Counted from the first letter of the stretch, positions 15,521-23,318 are shown. The stretch: DNA of 34,955 bases from an uncultured Lachnospiraceae bacterium (GCA_946403625.1 CAMJAP010000021.1:1-34955); one strand, 5' to 3'. Notes: generated by a model not told the origin, from the letters alone. Translations and numbers: made by a program.

Positions 15521-17727
15521 TCGCCTTCTTTTACGACTTACTCCTGATCCTTCCGTTTTCCGCCATCCTCACGCTCATGCTGCGCCCGTATTTCTGGGGG
15601 TTGCATACGGTGATACCGGTTCTTTTGGTATGCGCGGTCTCCGTGGTCCTGCTGTTGCTGTTGCGGCATCTCAAAAACCACGGCCGCATCTGGCTGGCAG
15701 GGATCCTGGCAACCGTATTCTTGGCCTTTCTGCTGCTGCAACCGGCGGAAGAGCGTGCGGATTTTCTGGCCGCGCAGACCTGGGCCGCCGAGATCTTCCT
15801 GCTGTCCCTCGGCTGCTGCCTGTTGCATCTGCTGCCGGAAAAATACCGCCTGCTGCGCCTGCTCACGGTGCTGGGCGGTGCCATCGCCCTGACCGTGATG
15901 GCTTTTTTCGGTTTTTGGATCGAACATGCCGTGGTCGGATTCTTTTTGCTGTATCTTATCCTGACGCTGACCAACGAAGTGCAACACCGGTCCGTTAAGG
16001 AAGGCGATACCGATCCGAAAAAACATCTGGTCTGCACCTCCCCGTTTTGGCTGCTGCTCTTTGTGGGCCTGCTTTTGATGAAAGCACCGAAAGAGCCGTA
16101 TCGCTGGGGCTTTGTCCGCACCATGATCGACCATGCGCAGGCATTATTTGCAGGGAACCCTTGGGATTCCGGTCCCCCGCAGATCGGTTTTACCGACCGC
16201 GGAGATCTGGCCGGAAGCTTCGGAAAAGGGGATTATACCGCATTGACGGCAGACTTAAGATCCCCCGGCGATGCGCAGCTCTATCTCGGCGGCATTCATT
16301 TTGATACCTTCGACGGACAGCAATGGAGTAAAAACGATGTCTCCACGGCGGATCAGCAGGCGCTGGATACCCTGGAGACCATGTCCGCGATCCTGGACTT
16401 TGAGGAGATACAGGCCTTTGAAGACCTGATGCATCGCAGTTCCTTGCATCTGTCTTATGAAGGACTGCGCAGCGCCCGCATTTTCACCCTGCCCAAGACC
16501 GATCCGGCAAAGGGTGTCTACGACCTGGATCTGTCCCAACGCGGCGGTGATCTGGAAACCGCTTCCGGAAAGGCAGCAAAACAGTCCTACGACATCGTAT
16601 ACTTTCCGATGAACCGCGGACACGCGATCTTTGCACATCTGGCCAATACGCCGCACACGGTTACACCGGAGAGCTGGAACGCCGCATTGGAGCAATGCAA
16701 ACTTGCTGATCCCACGCAGTACCGCTATGAGGATTATCTGGCCTATCACAACGCGATCCGGGAGCAGTATCTTCCGGATACCCCGATTTCGTCCGAGCTG
16801 CAGGCTTTTCTGGATCCTTGGATGGCCGGTGCCGAAACCGATTACGAAAAACTGCTGCGCATAGAGAAACTGCTGCAATCCTTCACCTACAGCGACCATC
16901 CGGGTGCCCTGCCCTCCGACAGTGACAGCGCTGCCGATTATCTGGATTATTTTATTTTGCAAAAACAGGAAGGCTTCTGCAGCCACTACGCAACCGCCTT
17001 TGTCCTGCTGGCGCGCGCCTACGGGATCCCGGCAAGATATGTACAGGGTTACCGGGTACCGGTCGGGGCCTTATCCTTTGTGCATGTCATCATACAATCT
17101 TCTTACGCCCATGCCTGGCCGGAAGCTTATCTGGACGGCATCGGCTGGATCAGCTTTGAACCCACGCCGGGAATGAACCTCGTTGCCCGCTGGTCTACCA
17201 CCGAAGAGAAGGAGCGCCGTGCAGAAGAACTGGCAATGGCCGAGGAAGAAGCGGATTCCTACCGCGCACCGGAGACCCACTCCGCTTCCGAAAATGCGGC
17301 CCCGGCCACACCGGAGGAAGAGCCTGCCGGACCTTCCGTCCGCTGGTATCATATCGTTCTGCCCATCACCGCAGGCCTGTTGCTCGCCCTGCTGCTGTTT
17401 GGCATCGACCGGCTGGTCGGGCGGATCCGCTACAACAAAATGACCACACGCGAAAAAGCCATGTGGCTGTGCAAACGGAATCTGGAACTGTTAAAACGGA
17501 TGAAAATGGCCCGCCCGGAAAGCGAGACCATTGAAGAATTTGCAACCAGAGCCGAAGAATCCTTTTCCTCCGAGGATCTGGCTTTTTGCGCTATCTATGA
17601 AAAAATGATCTACGGCGGGATGGAACCCGCCGCAGAAGAATTGGAACTGTTGATCAACAATCGCAAGGCACTGCAGCAGTTGCGCCGGCAACGAATGACG
17701 GCCTTTTTGCACCGTGCCCGAAAATGA
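15517..17727 (+). CDS. Membrane transglutaminase-like protein (TgpA type)
   Basis: The 736-residue protein has about six hydrophobic segments in the first 190 residues. A large extracytoplasmic domain follows with a transglutaminase core. The papain-like triad is visible: Cys in EGFCSHYATA near residue 487, His in YAHAWPEAY near 532, and an acidic residue following in the YLDGIGWISFEPTPG stretch. An acidic low-complexity linker (about 565-605), one more membrane span (about 608-632) and a cytoplasmic DUF4129-like tail close the protein. Relatives act on cell-surface protein or peptide bonds, but the substrate is not known. The ATG overlaps the DUF58 stop and has AGGAGGT (15504-15510). The gene ends 3 nt from the convergent metal-binding lipoprotein gene with no terminator between. 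Confidence 0.92.
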   Translation: MIAFFYDLLLILPFSAILTLMLRPYFWGLHTVIPVLLVCAVSVVLLLLLRHLKNHGRIWLAGILATVFLAFLLLQPAEERADFLAAQTWAAEIFLLSLGCCLLHLLPEKYRLLRLLTVLGGAIALTVMAFFGFWIEHAVVGFFLLYLILTLTNEVQHRSVKEGDTDPKKHLVCTSPFWLLLFVGLLLMKAPKEPYRWGFVRTMIDHAQALFAGNPWDSGPPQIGFTDRGDLAGSFGKGDYTALTADLRSPGDAQLYLGGIHFDTFDGQQWSKNDVSTADQQALDTLETMSAILDFEEIQAFEDLMHRSSLHLSYEGLRSARIFTLPKTDPAKGVYDLDLSQRGGDLETASGKAAKQSYDIVYFPMNRGHAIFAHLANTPHTVTPESWNAALEQCKLADPTQYRYEDYLAYHNAIREQYLPDTPISSELQAFLDPWMAGAETDYEKLLRIEKLLQSFTYSDHPGALPSDSDSAADYLDYFILQKQEGFCSHYATAFVLLARAYGIPARYVQGYRVPVGALSFVHVIIQSSYAHAWPEAYLDGIGWISFEPTPGMNLVARWSTTEEKERRAEELAMAEEEADSYRAPETHSASENAAPATPEEEPAGPSVRWYHIVLPITAGLLLALLLFGIDRLVGRIRYNKMTTREKAMWLCKRNLELLKRMKMARPESETIEEFATRAEESFSSEDLAFCAIYEKMIYGGMEPAAEELELLINNRKALQQLRRQRMTAFLHRARK

Positions 17728-17730
17728 TGG

Positions 17731-18813
17731 TTACTGTAATACTTCCTTCAATACCTCCAGGTTGTCCTGCATAACGGACAGATAGGAGATGCCGTTCTGT
17801 GCCTCTTTTGAGGATACGGACTGCAGAGAGTTCATCGTCTTGATCTCCTGGTCCCCGGAAGCGGTGGAACCTTTGACCGTCTGTGCCAGCTTGCCGTCGG
17901 ATCCCTCGATGGTCAGGATCGTATGCAGCCCCAGTTCATCCACCTTGTTTGCCAAAAACATCACCGTCTCAAAGCTTGCCTCGGTCTCGGCGGAGCAGCC
18001 CACAAATGCTGCGTAATACTCCAGGCTGTAATCATCCACCATATAACGGAACGGGAAACGATCCGCAAATACCAGTGTCTTGTTGGCTGCCGCATCCACC
18101 GCTGCCTGATACTCGGCATCCAATGCAGTCAGTTCTGCGGTATATGCTTCTGCATTGGCGTGATAGCTGTCCGCATTGGCCGGATCTGCCTGTGCCAGAC
18201 CGTCTGCGATGGCATTGCAGAGCACGGTCGCATTCTTTAAAGACAGCCATACATGCTCGTCATACTCGATCTCGCCTTCTTCGTGATGATGCTCGTGTTC
18301 ATCCTCGTCCTCATGTTCATGCTCTTCGTGATCAGCATCCTCATGATCGTGATCGCCGTCTTCGTGCTCATGATCGTGTTCCTCACTCTCCATACCTTCG
18401 ACCACTTCTTCCTCTTTAACGGAATCCCCGAGCACCTCCATCAGGTCGATCACGACCATATCCTTATTGCTCGCCTCCGCCAGCGTATCCTTAACCCAGC
18501 CGTCCGACTCGCCGCCGACATAGACAAACACATCGCAATCCGAGATGGTTACGATATCTTGCGCGCTGGGCTGGTAGCTGTGCAGATCCACGCCGTTATC
18601 CAAAAGCAATGTCACCTGTGCATTTGCTGCCTGCTCACCCAATACATTATTTACCCAGTCATATTCCGGAAAGATCGTGGTGACGATCTTCAGACCATCT
18701 TCATTATTCTTAGCCTCTGCCCCTGCTGCCGCAACCTGCTCTGCTCCTCCGCAGCCGCACAGATAGGCAGCCATCGTCGTTGCTGTCAAAAATACACCGA
18801 TCTGCTTTTTCAT
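17731..18813 (-). CDS. Zinc ABC transporter substrate-binding lipoprotein (ZnuA/AdcA-like)
   Basis: The 360-residue lipoprotein has a signal ending in the lipobox LCGC (Cys near residue 19-21). A cluster A-1 (ZnuA) fold follows, with metal-ligand motifs DLHSYQPSAQD (His near 77) and DEHVWLSLKNA (His near 192). Between them lies a very acidic, His-rich loop (about 131-187) of the kind that gathers zinc. The third histidine expected in the HDAY-type motif is absent: the aligned segment reads FADRFPFRY, followed by GCSAETEASFE. No permease or ATPase gene is next to it, so they must be elsewhere. The promoter is flanked by two palindromes suggesting control by a Fur-family zinc repressor. The ribosome binding site is GAGGAG. 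Confidence 0.92.
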   Translation of the reverse strand: MKKQIGVFLTATTMAAYLCGCGGAEQVAAAGAEAKNNEDGLKIVTTIFPEYDWVNNVLGEQAANAQVTLLLDNGVDLHSYQPSAQDIVTISDCDVFVYVGGESDGWVKDTLAEASNKDMVVIDLMEVLGDSVKEEEVVEGMESEEHDHEHEDGDHDHEDADHEEHEHEDEDEHEHHHEEGEIEYDEHVWLSLKNATVLCNAIADGLAQADPANADSYHANAEAYTAELTALDAEYQAAVDAAANKTLVFADRFPFRYMVDDYSLEYYAAFVGCSAETEASFETVMFLANKVDELGLHTILTIEGSDGKLAQTVKGSTASGDQEIKTMNSLQSVSSKEAQNGISYLSVMQDNLEVLKEVLQ

Positions 18814-18839
18814 TTTCTCTTCTCCTCAACATTTGAAAT

Positions 18840-18854
18840 TGAAATCCGTTTTCA
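18840..18854. promoter_or_regulatory. Fur-family-type operator 1 (7-1-7 palindrome)
   Basis: TGAAATC-C-GTTTTCA: the arms match at six of seven positions. It lies immediately downstream of the -10 element of the ZnuA-like gene. The form resembles Fur/Zur/PerR 7-1-7 boxes; Zur is inferred from the zinc-binding product. Confidence 0.7.
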
Positions 18855-18883
18855 TTTTTATCATGTTCGGGGTATTGTGTCAA
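18855..18883 (-). promoter_or_regulatory. Promoter of the ZnuA-like gene
   Basis: A perfect -35 TTGACA (18878-18883) is followed 17 bp later by TAAAAA (18855-18860) on the minus strand; GATAAA two bases earlier is an alternative -10. The two palindromes at 18840 and 18893 abut its two ends. Confidence 0.65.
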
Positions 18884-18892
18884 GGAAATATT

Positions 18893-18907
18893 TGAAAATG
18901 GTTTTCA
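18893..18907. promoter_or_regulatory. Fur-family-type operator 2 (7-1-7 palindrome)
   Basis: TGAAAAT-G-GTTTTCA: six of seven arm positions pair. It lies just upstream of the -35 element, with its centre 53 bp from that of operator 1 (about five helical turns). Confidence 0.7.
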
Positions 18908-18927
18908 TTTTTTATTCAGGGATTTTT

Positions 18928-18966
18928 ACAAAAGAAAAACAGTGCTTCGGATTGAAACACTGTTTC
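18928..18966 (-). terminator. Terminator downstream of the MazG-MTAN-lipoprotein genes
   Basis: The stem AAACAGTG (18937-18944) pairs with CACTGTTT (18958-18965) around a 13-nt loop. On the minus strand it is followed by TTTTTCTTTTG. The repeat copy at 18996 lies between it and the lipoprotein stop at 19115. Confidence 0.6.
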
Positions 18967-18995
18967 TTTATGTGCGGCTATATGGCCCCTTTATT

Positions 18996-19047
18996 GCCCC
19001 TCATCCGGCCTTCGGCCACCTTCCCCCCAAAGAGGGGAAGGCAAGAA
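18996..19047 (+). repeat. Dispersed double-hairpin repeat, copy 3
   Basis: GCCCCTCATCCG is followed by hairpin GGCC-TTC-GGCC and by CCTTCCCC pairing with GGGGAAGG. The right end continues into a tandem duplication (19034-19097). It lies between the lipoprotein stop and the terminator at 18928. Confidence 0.85.
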
Positions 19048-19097
19048 ACAAGGGCGTTCCCACTTTTGGGGAAGGCAAGAGACTGGGTCGTTCCCAC
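19034..19097 (+). repeat. Tandem 30-bp direct repeat at the edge of repeat copy 3
   Basis: Two 30-bp units (19034-19063 and 19068-19097), separated by four bases, share GGGGAAGGCAAGA at the start and CGTTCCCAC at the end. They differ at about six positions. They duplicate the right arm of the dispersed repeat plus its flank. Confidence 0.8.
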
Positions 19098-19114
19098 ATC
19101 CTCATGAAGAAGGC

Positions 19115-20890
19115 TTATTCTTTTACAAAGACCCAGGAACTGCCGCCCGGGACGCCGTCCGAGTACCACCAAGAAATAGAAGTTTCCAGATAGTATTCGT
19201 TGCAGCCGATGATATCCAGCTGCATGACATCGTCGCCTTCACCGTCATTGGTGCAGTAAACATAGACATCCGCTTCCTCTCCGGCCTGTCGTGTGAGTTC
19301 TTCCTTCTGCATCCGGCCGTCGACTTTTTCTTCCAGATAAGCGCTGCCGTCCTCTGCAATGACCAGCCTTGTTTCCAGGCCATCCGCTTCGGCATTGCCG
19401 CTGTAGCCTTCGTTTTCGTAGGATTCCAGTTTCCAGCTGCCTGTCAGATTCGAAAGATCCACGCATGCATCCGCCCAGCCGGTGGAAGTCAAGAATTCCA
19501 GTGATACCGTTTCTTTCGGAACTCCGTTCTCCAGGTGATCCGCATCAAAAGGAATGCAGGAATACTCCAGATATACCAGGTCGTATGCGTATCGCCAGCC
19601 GATATCATACAGCTCATTACGGGTACCGTATGCCGTGATCAGAAATGCCGTATCGTCAAATACCACGGCATCCAGCAGGAAATTGCCCCAGGGCCATTCC
19701 CCCGTCGCTTCGTCCTGCGTAAAATAATCTTCTTTCAAAACAACCGCGCTGTAGGGGCTGTCGTAATAGACCAGATCTCCGTAACCGCCCTCCGAATAGG
19801 CAACCTGTCCGACCGGCGCCTTGAAAAACTCGACTTCCCCGGGACCGGTCAGCAACATGGACGGCGGATTCTCCATCCCCGAAAACTCTTCACGGTTTTC
19901 CGGCTCCAGCATCTCAAGACTGCCTGCTACCCCCGGCTTTGCGGAAAAGGCTACCCAGTCCTGCAGAAAATGTCCGGTACCTGCGTAAAAACCGATCGTT
20001 CCATAGACGCCTTCTTCATCCGAAACGATCTGCCTCGCATCCGGAGACGCATCGTAAAAGCCCTCTTCCGGTTCCAGCTTGCCGAGTTCGGTCTGCGTTC
20101 CGGCCGCATCCACGGACAGGATCCTCCACTCATTACTGATCGCATCTTCATCATCCGCTTCCATACGATTGGCAAAGATTGCGTCATTTCCGGCAAATCC
20201 GCAAAGGAGCAAACTGTTTTCGTCCTCTACCCGTGCCACTTCTTTTCCGTCACAGATCACGGCTTTCCAGGAAAAGAGGCCTTCTCCGGTATACTCCGTA
20301 TTATATTGGGTTACGATCAAAACGCGACCGTCCTCGGAGACACCATCCGGGGTTCCCTTACAATACACGGTCTGCTCCGAGCCATCCATAGGAATAACAT
20401 AGGTTTCATCCTGATCGGGATAGGCCAGCAATAAACCGTCGCGACAGGCAAATAATTTTCCCGATCCGTAAACCGTAGCCACTTCTTCTTTTGCGCCGGT
20501 CTGCAGATCATAGCTCATCAGTTTCGATGGCCGATCCGGAAGATCACTCCCCAAAAATCCGCCAAACAAAGCAGTTCGTTGCAGTGCGCGCTCGTGATAG
20601 AGACGATAGTATACCTTATCGCCGACGCGGACAAAATAGCCTCCGTTGTTCTCTACTTTCCCTGCCGCAAACGCCTCGGCAAAGATGCCGGCAGTAGGGT
20701 TTTCCGTAGTTTGCGCCTCTGCATCGGTTTCCGGCAGTGTCTCTTCTGCCGTCGGTTCGGTTTCCGTTGTTACCTGTGTTTCTTCGGTGGTATCTGCTTG
20801 TCCGCGGTCACTCTCCTGTGTGTTACCGCAGGCACTCAGGCAGAGCGCTGCGCTCAAACCCAATACTGCCAGTCTGCTCTTGTTGCACAT
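19115..20890 (-). CDS. Large lipoprotein, possibly beta-propeller, unknown function
   Basis: A product of about 591 residues has a lipoprotein signal ending LSAC (Cys near residue 20), then a Thr/Glu-rich linker (about 22-65) starting CGNTQESDRG. The middle 400 residues show repeated beta-strand segments with Gly/Asp turns (for example KLMSYDLQTGAKEEVATVYGSGKLFACRDGLLL), which suggests a propeller-like fold. The last 100 residues begin LTGSWKLESYENEGY and resemble a small lipocalin-like domain. I do not recognise the family. An ATG 9 nt upstream (20899) directly abuts AGAGGA, whereas the ATG at 20890 has 9-nt spacing and is preferred. It follows the MTA/SAH nucleosidase gene closely and is probably co-transcribed. 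Confidence 0.75.
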   Translation of the reverse strand: MCNKSRLAVLGLSAALCLSACGNTQESDRGQADTTEETQVTTETEPTAEETLPETDAEAQTTENPTAGIFAEAFAAGKVENNGGYFVRVGDKVYYRLYHERALQRTALFGGFLGSDLPDRPSKLMSYDLQTGAKEEVATVYGSGKLFACRDGLLLAYPDQDETYVIPMDGSEQTVYCKGTPDGVSEDGRVLIVTQYNTEYTGEGLFSWKAVICDGKEVARVEDENSLLLCGFAGNDAIFANRMEADDEDAISNEWRILSVDAAGTQTELGKLEPEEGFYDASPDARQIVSDEEGVYGTIGFYAGTGHFLQDWVAFSAKPGVAGSLEMLEPENREEFSGMENPPSMLLTGPGEVEFFKAPVGQVAYSEGGYGDLVYYDSPYSAVVLKEDYFTQDEATGEWPWGNFLLDAVVFDDTAFLITAYGTRNELYDIGWRYAYDLVYLEYSCIPFDADHLENGVPKETVSLEFLTSTGWADACVDLSNLTGSWKLESYENEGYSGNAEADGLETRLVIAEDGSAYLEEKVDGRMQKEELTRQAGEEADVYVYCTNDGEGDDVMQLDIIGCNEYYLETSISWWYSDGVPGGSSWVFVKE

Positions 20891-20923
20891 AGTTTTCATT
20901 CCTCTTTGTAGTACTGTAATTTT

Positions 20924-21640
20924 TTATCCTTCCGCAAGGAAGCGGCGGATCACTTCGGATGCACATTCGGCGGCTGCTCTGGCAAATTCCGGAAAATCCA
21001 CTTCGGAACTGTCATCTGCCGTATCCGAGATCGCACGCATTACGGCAAACGGTACCTGATTCACATGGCAGACCTGCGCGATCGCAGCGCCCTCCATCTC
21101 ACAGGCAACGGCGCCAAATGCTCCCGTGATATCGTCCTTCTGCTCCTTCTTGGTGATAAACTGATCTCCCGAAGCAATGCGTCCGTGCATCGTTCCGAGC
21201 TCCTTTTCCCCCTTCTGTTTGCGTTCTTCATTGAGCGCAGTGAGGGCGGAATACAACTTCTTGGATACGCGGTTGTCCGTCTGGAATGCGATATAATCCG
21301 TACCGAGGATCATTCCACGTGGAACTCCCAATGCGGTAACATCCATATCGTGCTGCACCAGATCATCCGCCACCACGACATCCATAATGTTTAAGCGCTT
21401 ATCCAGCGCACCTGCCACGCCCACATTGATGATGCTGTCCGGTGTGTATTTCAGGATCATCGACTGCGTGCACATCGCCGCAAATACTTTTCCCACGCCG
21501 CATACGGCACACACGACATCCGTTCCGCCGATCGTTCCTTTATGGAAAACGACACTGCCGATCATCTCTCCCTGCTCATTCTCCATCATCGCAAGGATCT
21601 TTTCCAGTTCCACATCCATTGCACAAATAATTCCGATCAT
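20924..21640 (-). CDS. 5'-methylthioadenosine/S-adenosylhomocysteine nucleosidase
   Basis: The 238-residue MTA/SAH nucleosidase (MtnN/Pfs family) splits adenine from methylthioadenosine and S-adenosylhomocysteine in methionine salvage and the methyl cycle. The start MIGIICAMDVELEKIL holds the catalytic Glu (residue 12). GVAGALDKRLNIMDVVVA, the substrate loop CEMEGAAIAQVC and the catalytic Asp in ISDTAD (near 203) are all present. The frame extends upstream to 21739, overlapping the MazG-like gene, but the GGGGGA ribosome binding site and family start support 21640. The MazG-like gene lies 46 nt upstream, so a nucleotide-housekeeping unit is likely. Confidence 0.95.
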   Translation of the reverse strand: MIGIICAMDVELEKILAMMENEQGEMIGSVVFHKGTIGGTDVVCAVCGVGKVFAAMCTQSMILKYTPDSIINVGVAGALDKRLNIMDVVVADDLVQHDMDVTALGVPRGMILGTDYIAFQTDNRVSKKLYSALTALNEERKQKGEKELGTMHGRIASGDQFITKKEQKDDITGAFGAVACEMEGAAIAQVCHVNQVPFAVMRAISDTADDSSEVDFPEFARAAAECASEVIRRFLAEG

Positions 21641-21686
21641 AGGCTTCCCCCTTTTGCACTTTTTTACTTCCTTGTTCCGAAAATCT

Positions 21687-22163
21687 TTATGCAAAGCCTT
21701 TTCGTTTCTTTGCCACTTCCAGCAGTTCCGATGCTTCATTCATCGCACCGGGCAGATAGTCCGCTTCCCATTCCCTGCCGGCTTTTTCTTTCTTCTTGAT
21801 CTCTTCCCAGTTTACCAGCACTTCTCCGGTGGTGATATCCCGCTCCACGCTGCCGAAGACATGCGGATGCCGGCGGACCATCTTGTCCGAGATCGCTTTG
21901 GCCACGTCTTCCAGATCAAACAAGCCTTCCTCTTTGGCGATCTGGGCATGCATCACCACCTGCAACAGCAGATCTCCCAGTTCTTCCTTGAGATTGTCCG
22001 CACTGCCGGTCTGTTCCAGGATATTGATGCCGCCGATCACCTCGGCCGCTTCCTCCACACAAGCTGCTTTCAGGCTGCTGTGTGTCTGCTCCCGGTCCCA
22101 CGGACAGCCATCCGGTGCACGCAGTTTTTCCACCACTTCCAAAAGGCGTTCCATCTCTTTCAT
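21687..22163 (-). CDS. MazG-type nucleotide pyrophosphohydrolase, single-domain
   Basis: The 158-residue protein has one MazG domain: CPWDREQTHSSLK (residues 20-32), the metal-binding EEAAEV (near 37-42) and EELGDLLLQVV (near 60-70), then ISDKMVRRHPHVFG. The C-terminal tail has VNWEEIKKKEK, typical of the MazG C-terminus. Classical MazG has two such domains in about 260 residues, so this is a short single-domain form; all expected metal ligands are visible. It would hydrolyse non-canonical or surplus NTPs to NMP and pyrophosphate. The ribosome binding site GGAGGA lies 10 nt from ATG. Confidence 0.92.
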   Translation of the reverse strand: MKEMERLLEVVEKLRAPDGCPWDREQTHSSLKAACVEEAAEVIGGINILEQTGSADNLKEELGDLLLQVVMHAQIAKEEGLFDLEDVAKAISDKMVRRHPHVFGSVERDITTGEVLVNWEEIKKKEKAGREWEADYLPGAMNEASELLEVAKKRKGFA

Positions 22164-22195
22164 GGCTTTCGGTCCTCCGTAATTACTTGCTATTT

Positions 22196-22201
22196 ATTGT
22201 A
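22196..22201 (-). promoter_or_regulatory. Extended -10 promoter upstream of the MazG-like gene
   Basis: TACAAT is preceded by TGT (extended -10) on the minus strand. No good -35 was seen. It lies 33 bp upstream of the MazG ATG, beyond the ribosome binding site. Confidence 0.5.
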
Positions 22202-22232
22202 ACATAAAACTAACGCTTATGCACGCGAAAAT

Positions 22233-22285
22233 GCCCCTCATCCGTCGCTTCGCGACACCTTCCCCCCGAAGGGGGGAAGGCAAGA
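22233..22285 (+). repeat. Dispersed double-hairpin repeat, copy 4
   Basis: GCCCCTCATCC is followed by hairpin GTCGC-TTC-GCGAC (one pair longer than in other copies), then CCTTCCCCCC pairing with GGGGGGAAGG. The right end merges with the A-run that forms the T-tail of the adjacent terminator. Confidence 0.85.
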
Positions 22286-22316
22286 AAAAAGGGGAGCCGG
22301 TTTTTTCCGGTTCCCC
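22284..22316 (-). terminator. Terminator of the PKRA-motif protein gene
   Basis: The stem GGGGAGCCGG (22291-22300) pairs with CCGGTTCCCC (22307-22316) around six T (one mismatch). On the minus strand it is followed by a run of T (22284-22290). Confidence 0.85.
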
Positions 22317-22361
22317 TATAAGTCGCACTACTGTATTACAAATGCCCAATTTCGCTACAGA

Positions 22362-23318
22362 TTACTTCTTGTCGTCCTCCGTAGTTTTGTCTGCCGCATC
22401 TTTGGGCTCGTCGGCCTTGGCTTCCTCAGTCGGTCCGATATCCTCAGCGTCCTCTGCCTCATCCGCATCTACGATGTCCTCCTCCGGCTTGCACGGACGG
22501 ATCACATCGTTGACGGTCTTAAAGATCTTATCTCCGGCGCCGCCGACAAACTCACCGATGCCGTTTAAGGTCTCGCCCAGGCTGTTGCCGATATCGTTTA
22601 CGATCTTGGTCACCTGATGCAGCTCGTTCTGTCTCCACTGCTCGTAATCCACATCTGCAAGTTCTGCGTAGCTGTCTGCATCTTTGCCCGGATAGATCCA
22701 CGCGGTCATATTGCTCACCGTGAAGCGGATCGTGCATTTCTTTGCATCTCCGCTGTTGAACGGCAGCTCGAAGACGCGCAGCAGACCCTCGTCGATCTTT
22801 TTGCACAGTGTCGGCTTGAAACGGTTCTTGTTGTCGCGGTCCAGCGGATAGGTGTAGCCGTCACCTTCCTCATCAAAGTATACCTGCACCAGGCACTCTG
22901 CTGCCTCCAGACGGATGTAGCGGCTCTTGATCGTGAAGCGAAATACATAATCCTTGTTGGTTTCCAGCTCCGCAACATGCGCGATCTCGGTCTTTGCACC
23001 GCCTTCCGCAATCTCGAAGCACTCTACATTTTCGCCGTTTTCGGTAACCACCAGACGGGTGCCCTTGTTGGTCTCGCATTCCGGGACCAGCTTGAACCCT
23101 CTGGCTTTGAAATCAATAATATTTGCCATCGCAATATCCTCCTTAATGAAATGGTTGAAATCAGAAAAAGCGTCCGAAACTTCCGAAGCCACGAGACGGA
23201 TAGTCCCCTCGTCCACTTCGGTCGCCCGACCGCTCTTGATAAGCCCCTTTGCCCGTTTCGGGTAGGTGGCGCCAATTACTTTGCCATTTTGGTCTGTCAC
23301 AAGAATGTTTTTTGTCAT
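22362..23318 (-). CDS. Unfamiliar protein with N-terminal PKRA/GRA-motif domain and acidic tail
   Basis: The 318-residue soluble protein has three regions. Residues 1-45 hold NILVTDQNGKVIG, YPKRAKGLIKSGRA and GTIRLVA, a pattern I recall from small domains in other Clostridia and similar to the RRXRR motif. Residues 64-215 form a beta-rich module (FRFTIKSRYIRLEAAE, then CTIRFTVSNMTAWIYPG). Residues 225-270 form a Gly-rich amphipathic helix, and the tail is Glu/Asp/Lys rich. No signal peptide or membrane span was seen. Both M1 (23318, GGGGGAGA) and M64 (23129, AAGGAGGAT with 6-nt spacing) have good ribosome binding sites, so a second product of 255 residues is possible. The function is unknown. 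It has its own promoter and terminator. Confidence 0.8.
   Translation of the reverse strand: MTKNILVTDQNGKVIGATYPKRAKGLIKSGRATEVDEGTIRLVASEVSDAFSDFNHFIKEDIAMANIIDFKARGFKLVPECETNKGTRLVVTENGENVECFEIAEGGAKTEIAHVAELETNKDYVFRFTIKSRYIRLEAAECLVQVYFDEEGDGYTYPLDRDNKNRFKPTLCKKIDEGLLRVFELPFNSGDAKKCTIRFTVSNMTAWIYPGKDADSYAELADVDYEQWRQNELHQVTKIVNDIGNSLGETLNGIGEFVGGAGDKIFKTVNDVIRPCKPEEDIVDADEAEDAEDIGPTEEAKADEPKDAADKTTEDDKK
23129..23144 (-). promoter_or_regulatory. Internal ribosome binding site and second in-frame start
   Basis: AAGGAGGAT (23136-23144) lies 6 nt upstream of an in-frame ATG (23127-23129) that encodes Met64 of the 318-residue protein. It is a better Shine-Dalgarno match than that of the first start. 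It would yield a form lacking the PKRA/GRA-motif domain. Confidence 0.5.

Noticed and set aside
18300-18430. Low-complexity repeats of GAT/CAT-like codons as a possible DNA repeat or CRISPR-like array.
   Set aside because: It encodes the acidic His-rich loop of the ZnuA-like protein in frame, and there is no regular repeat-spacer pattern.
18253-19107. Hydrophobic open frame (284 codons) opposite the His-rich part of the ZnuA-like gene.
   Set aside because: Its hydrophobic runs come from reading the His/Asp/Glu-rich codons backwards, and it crosses the promoter and repeat region.
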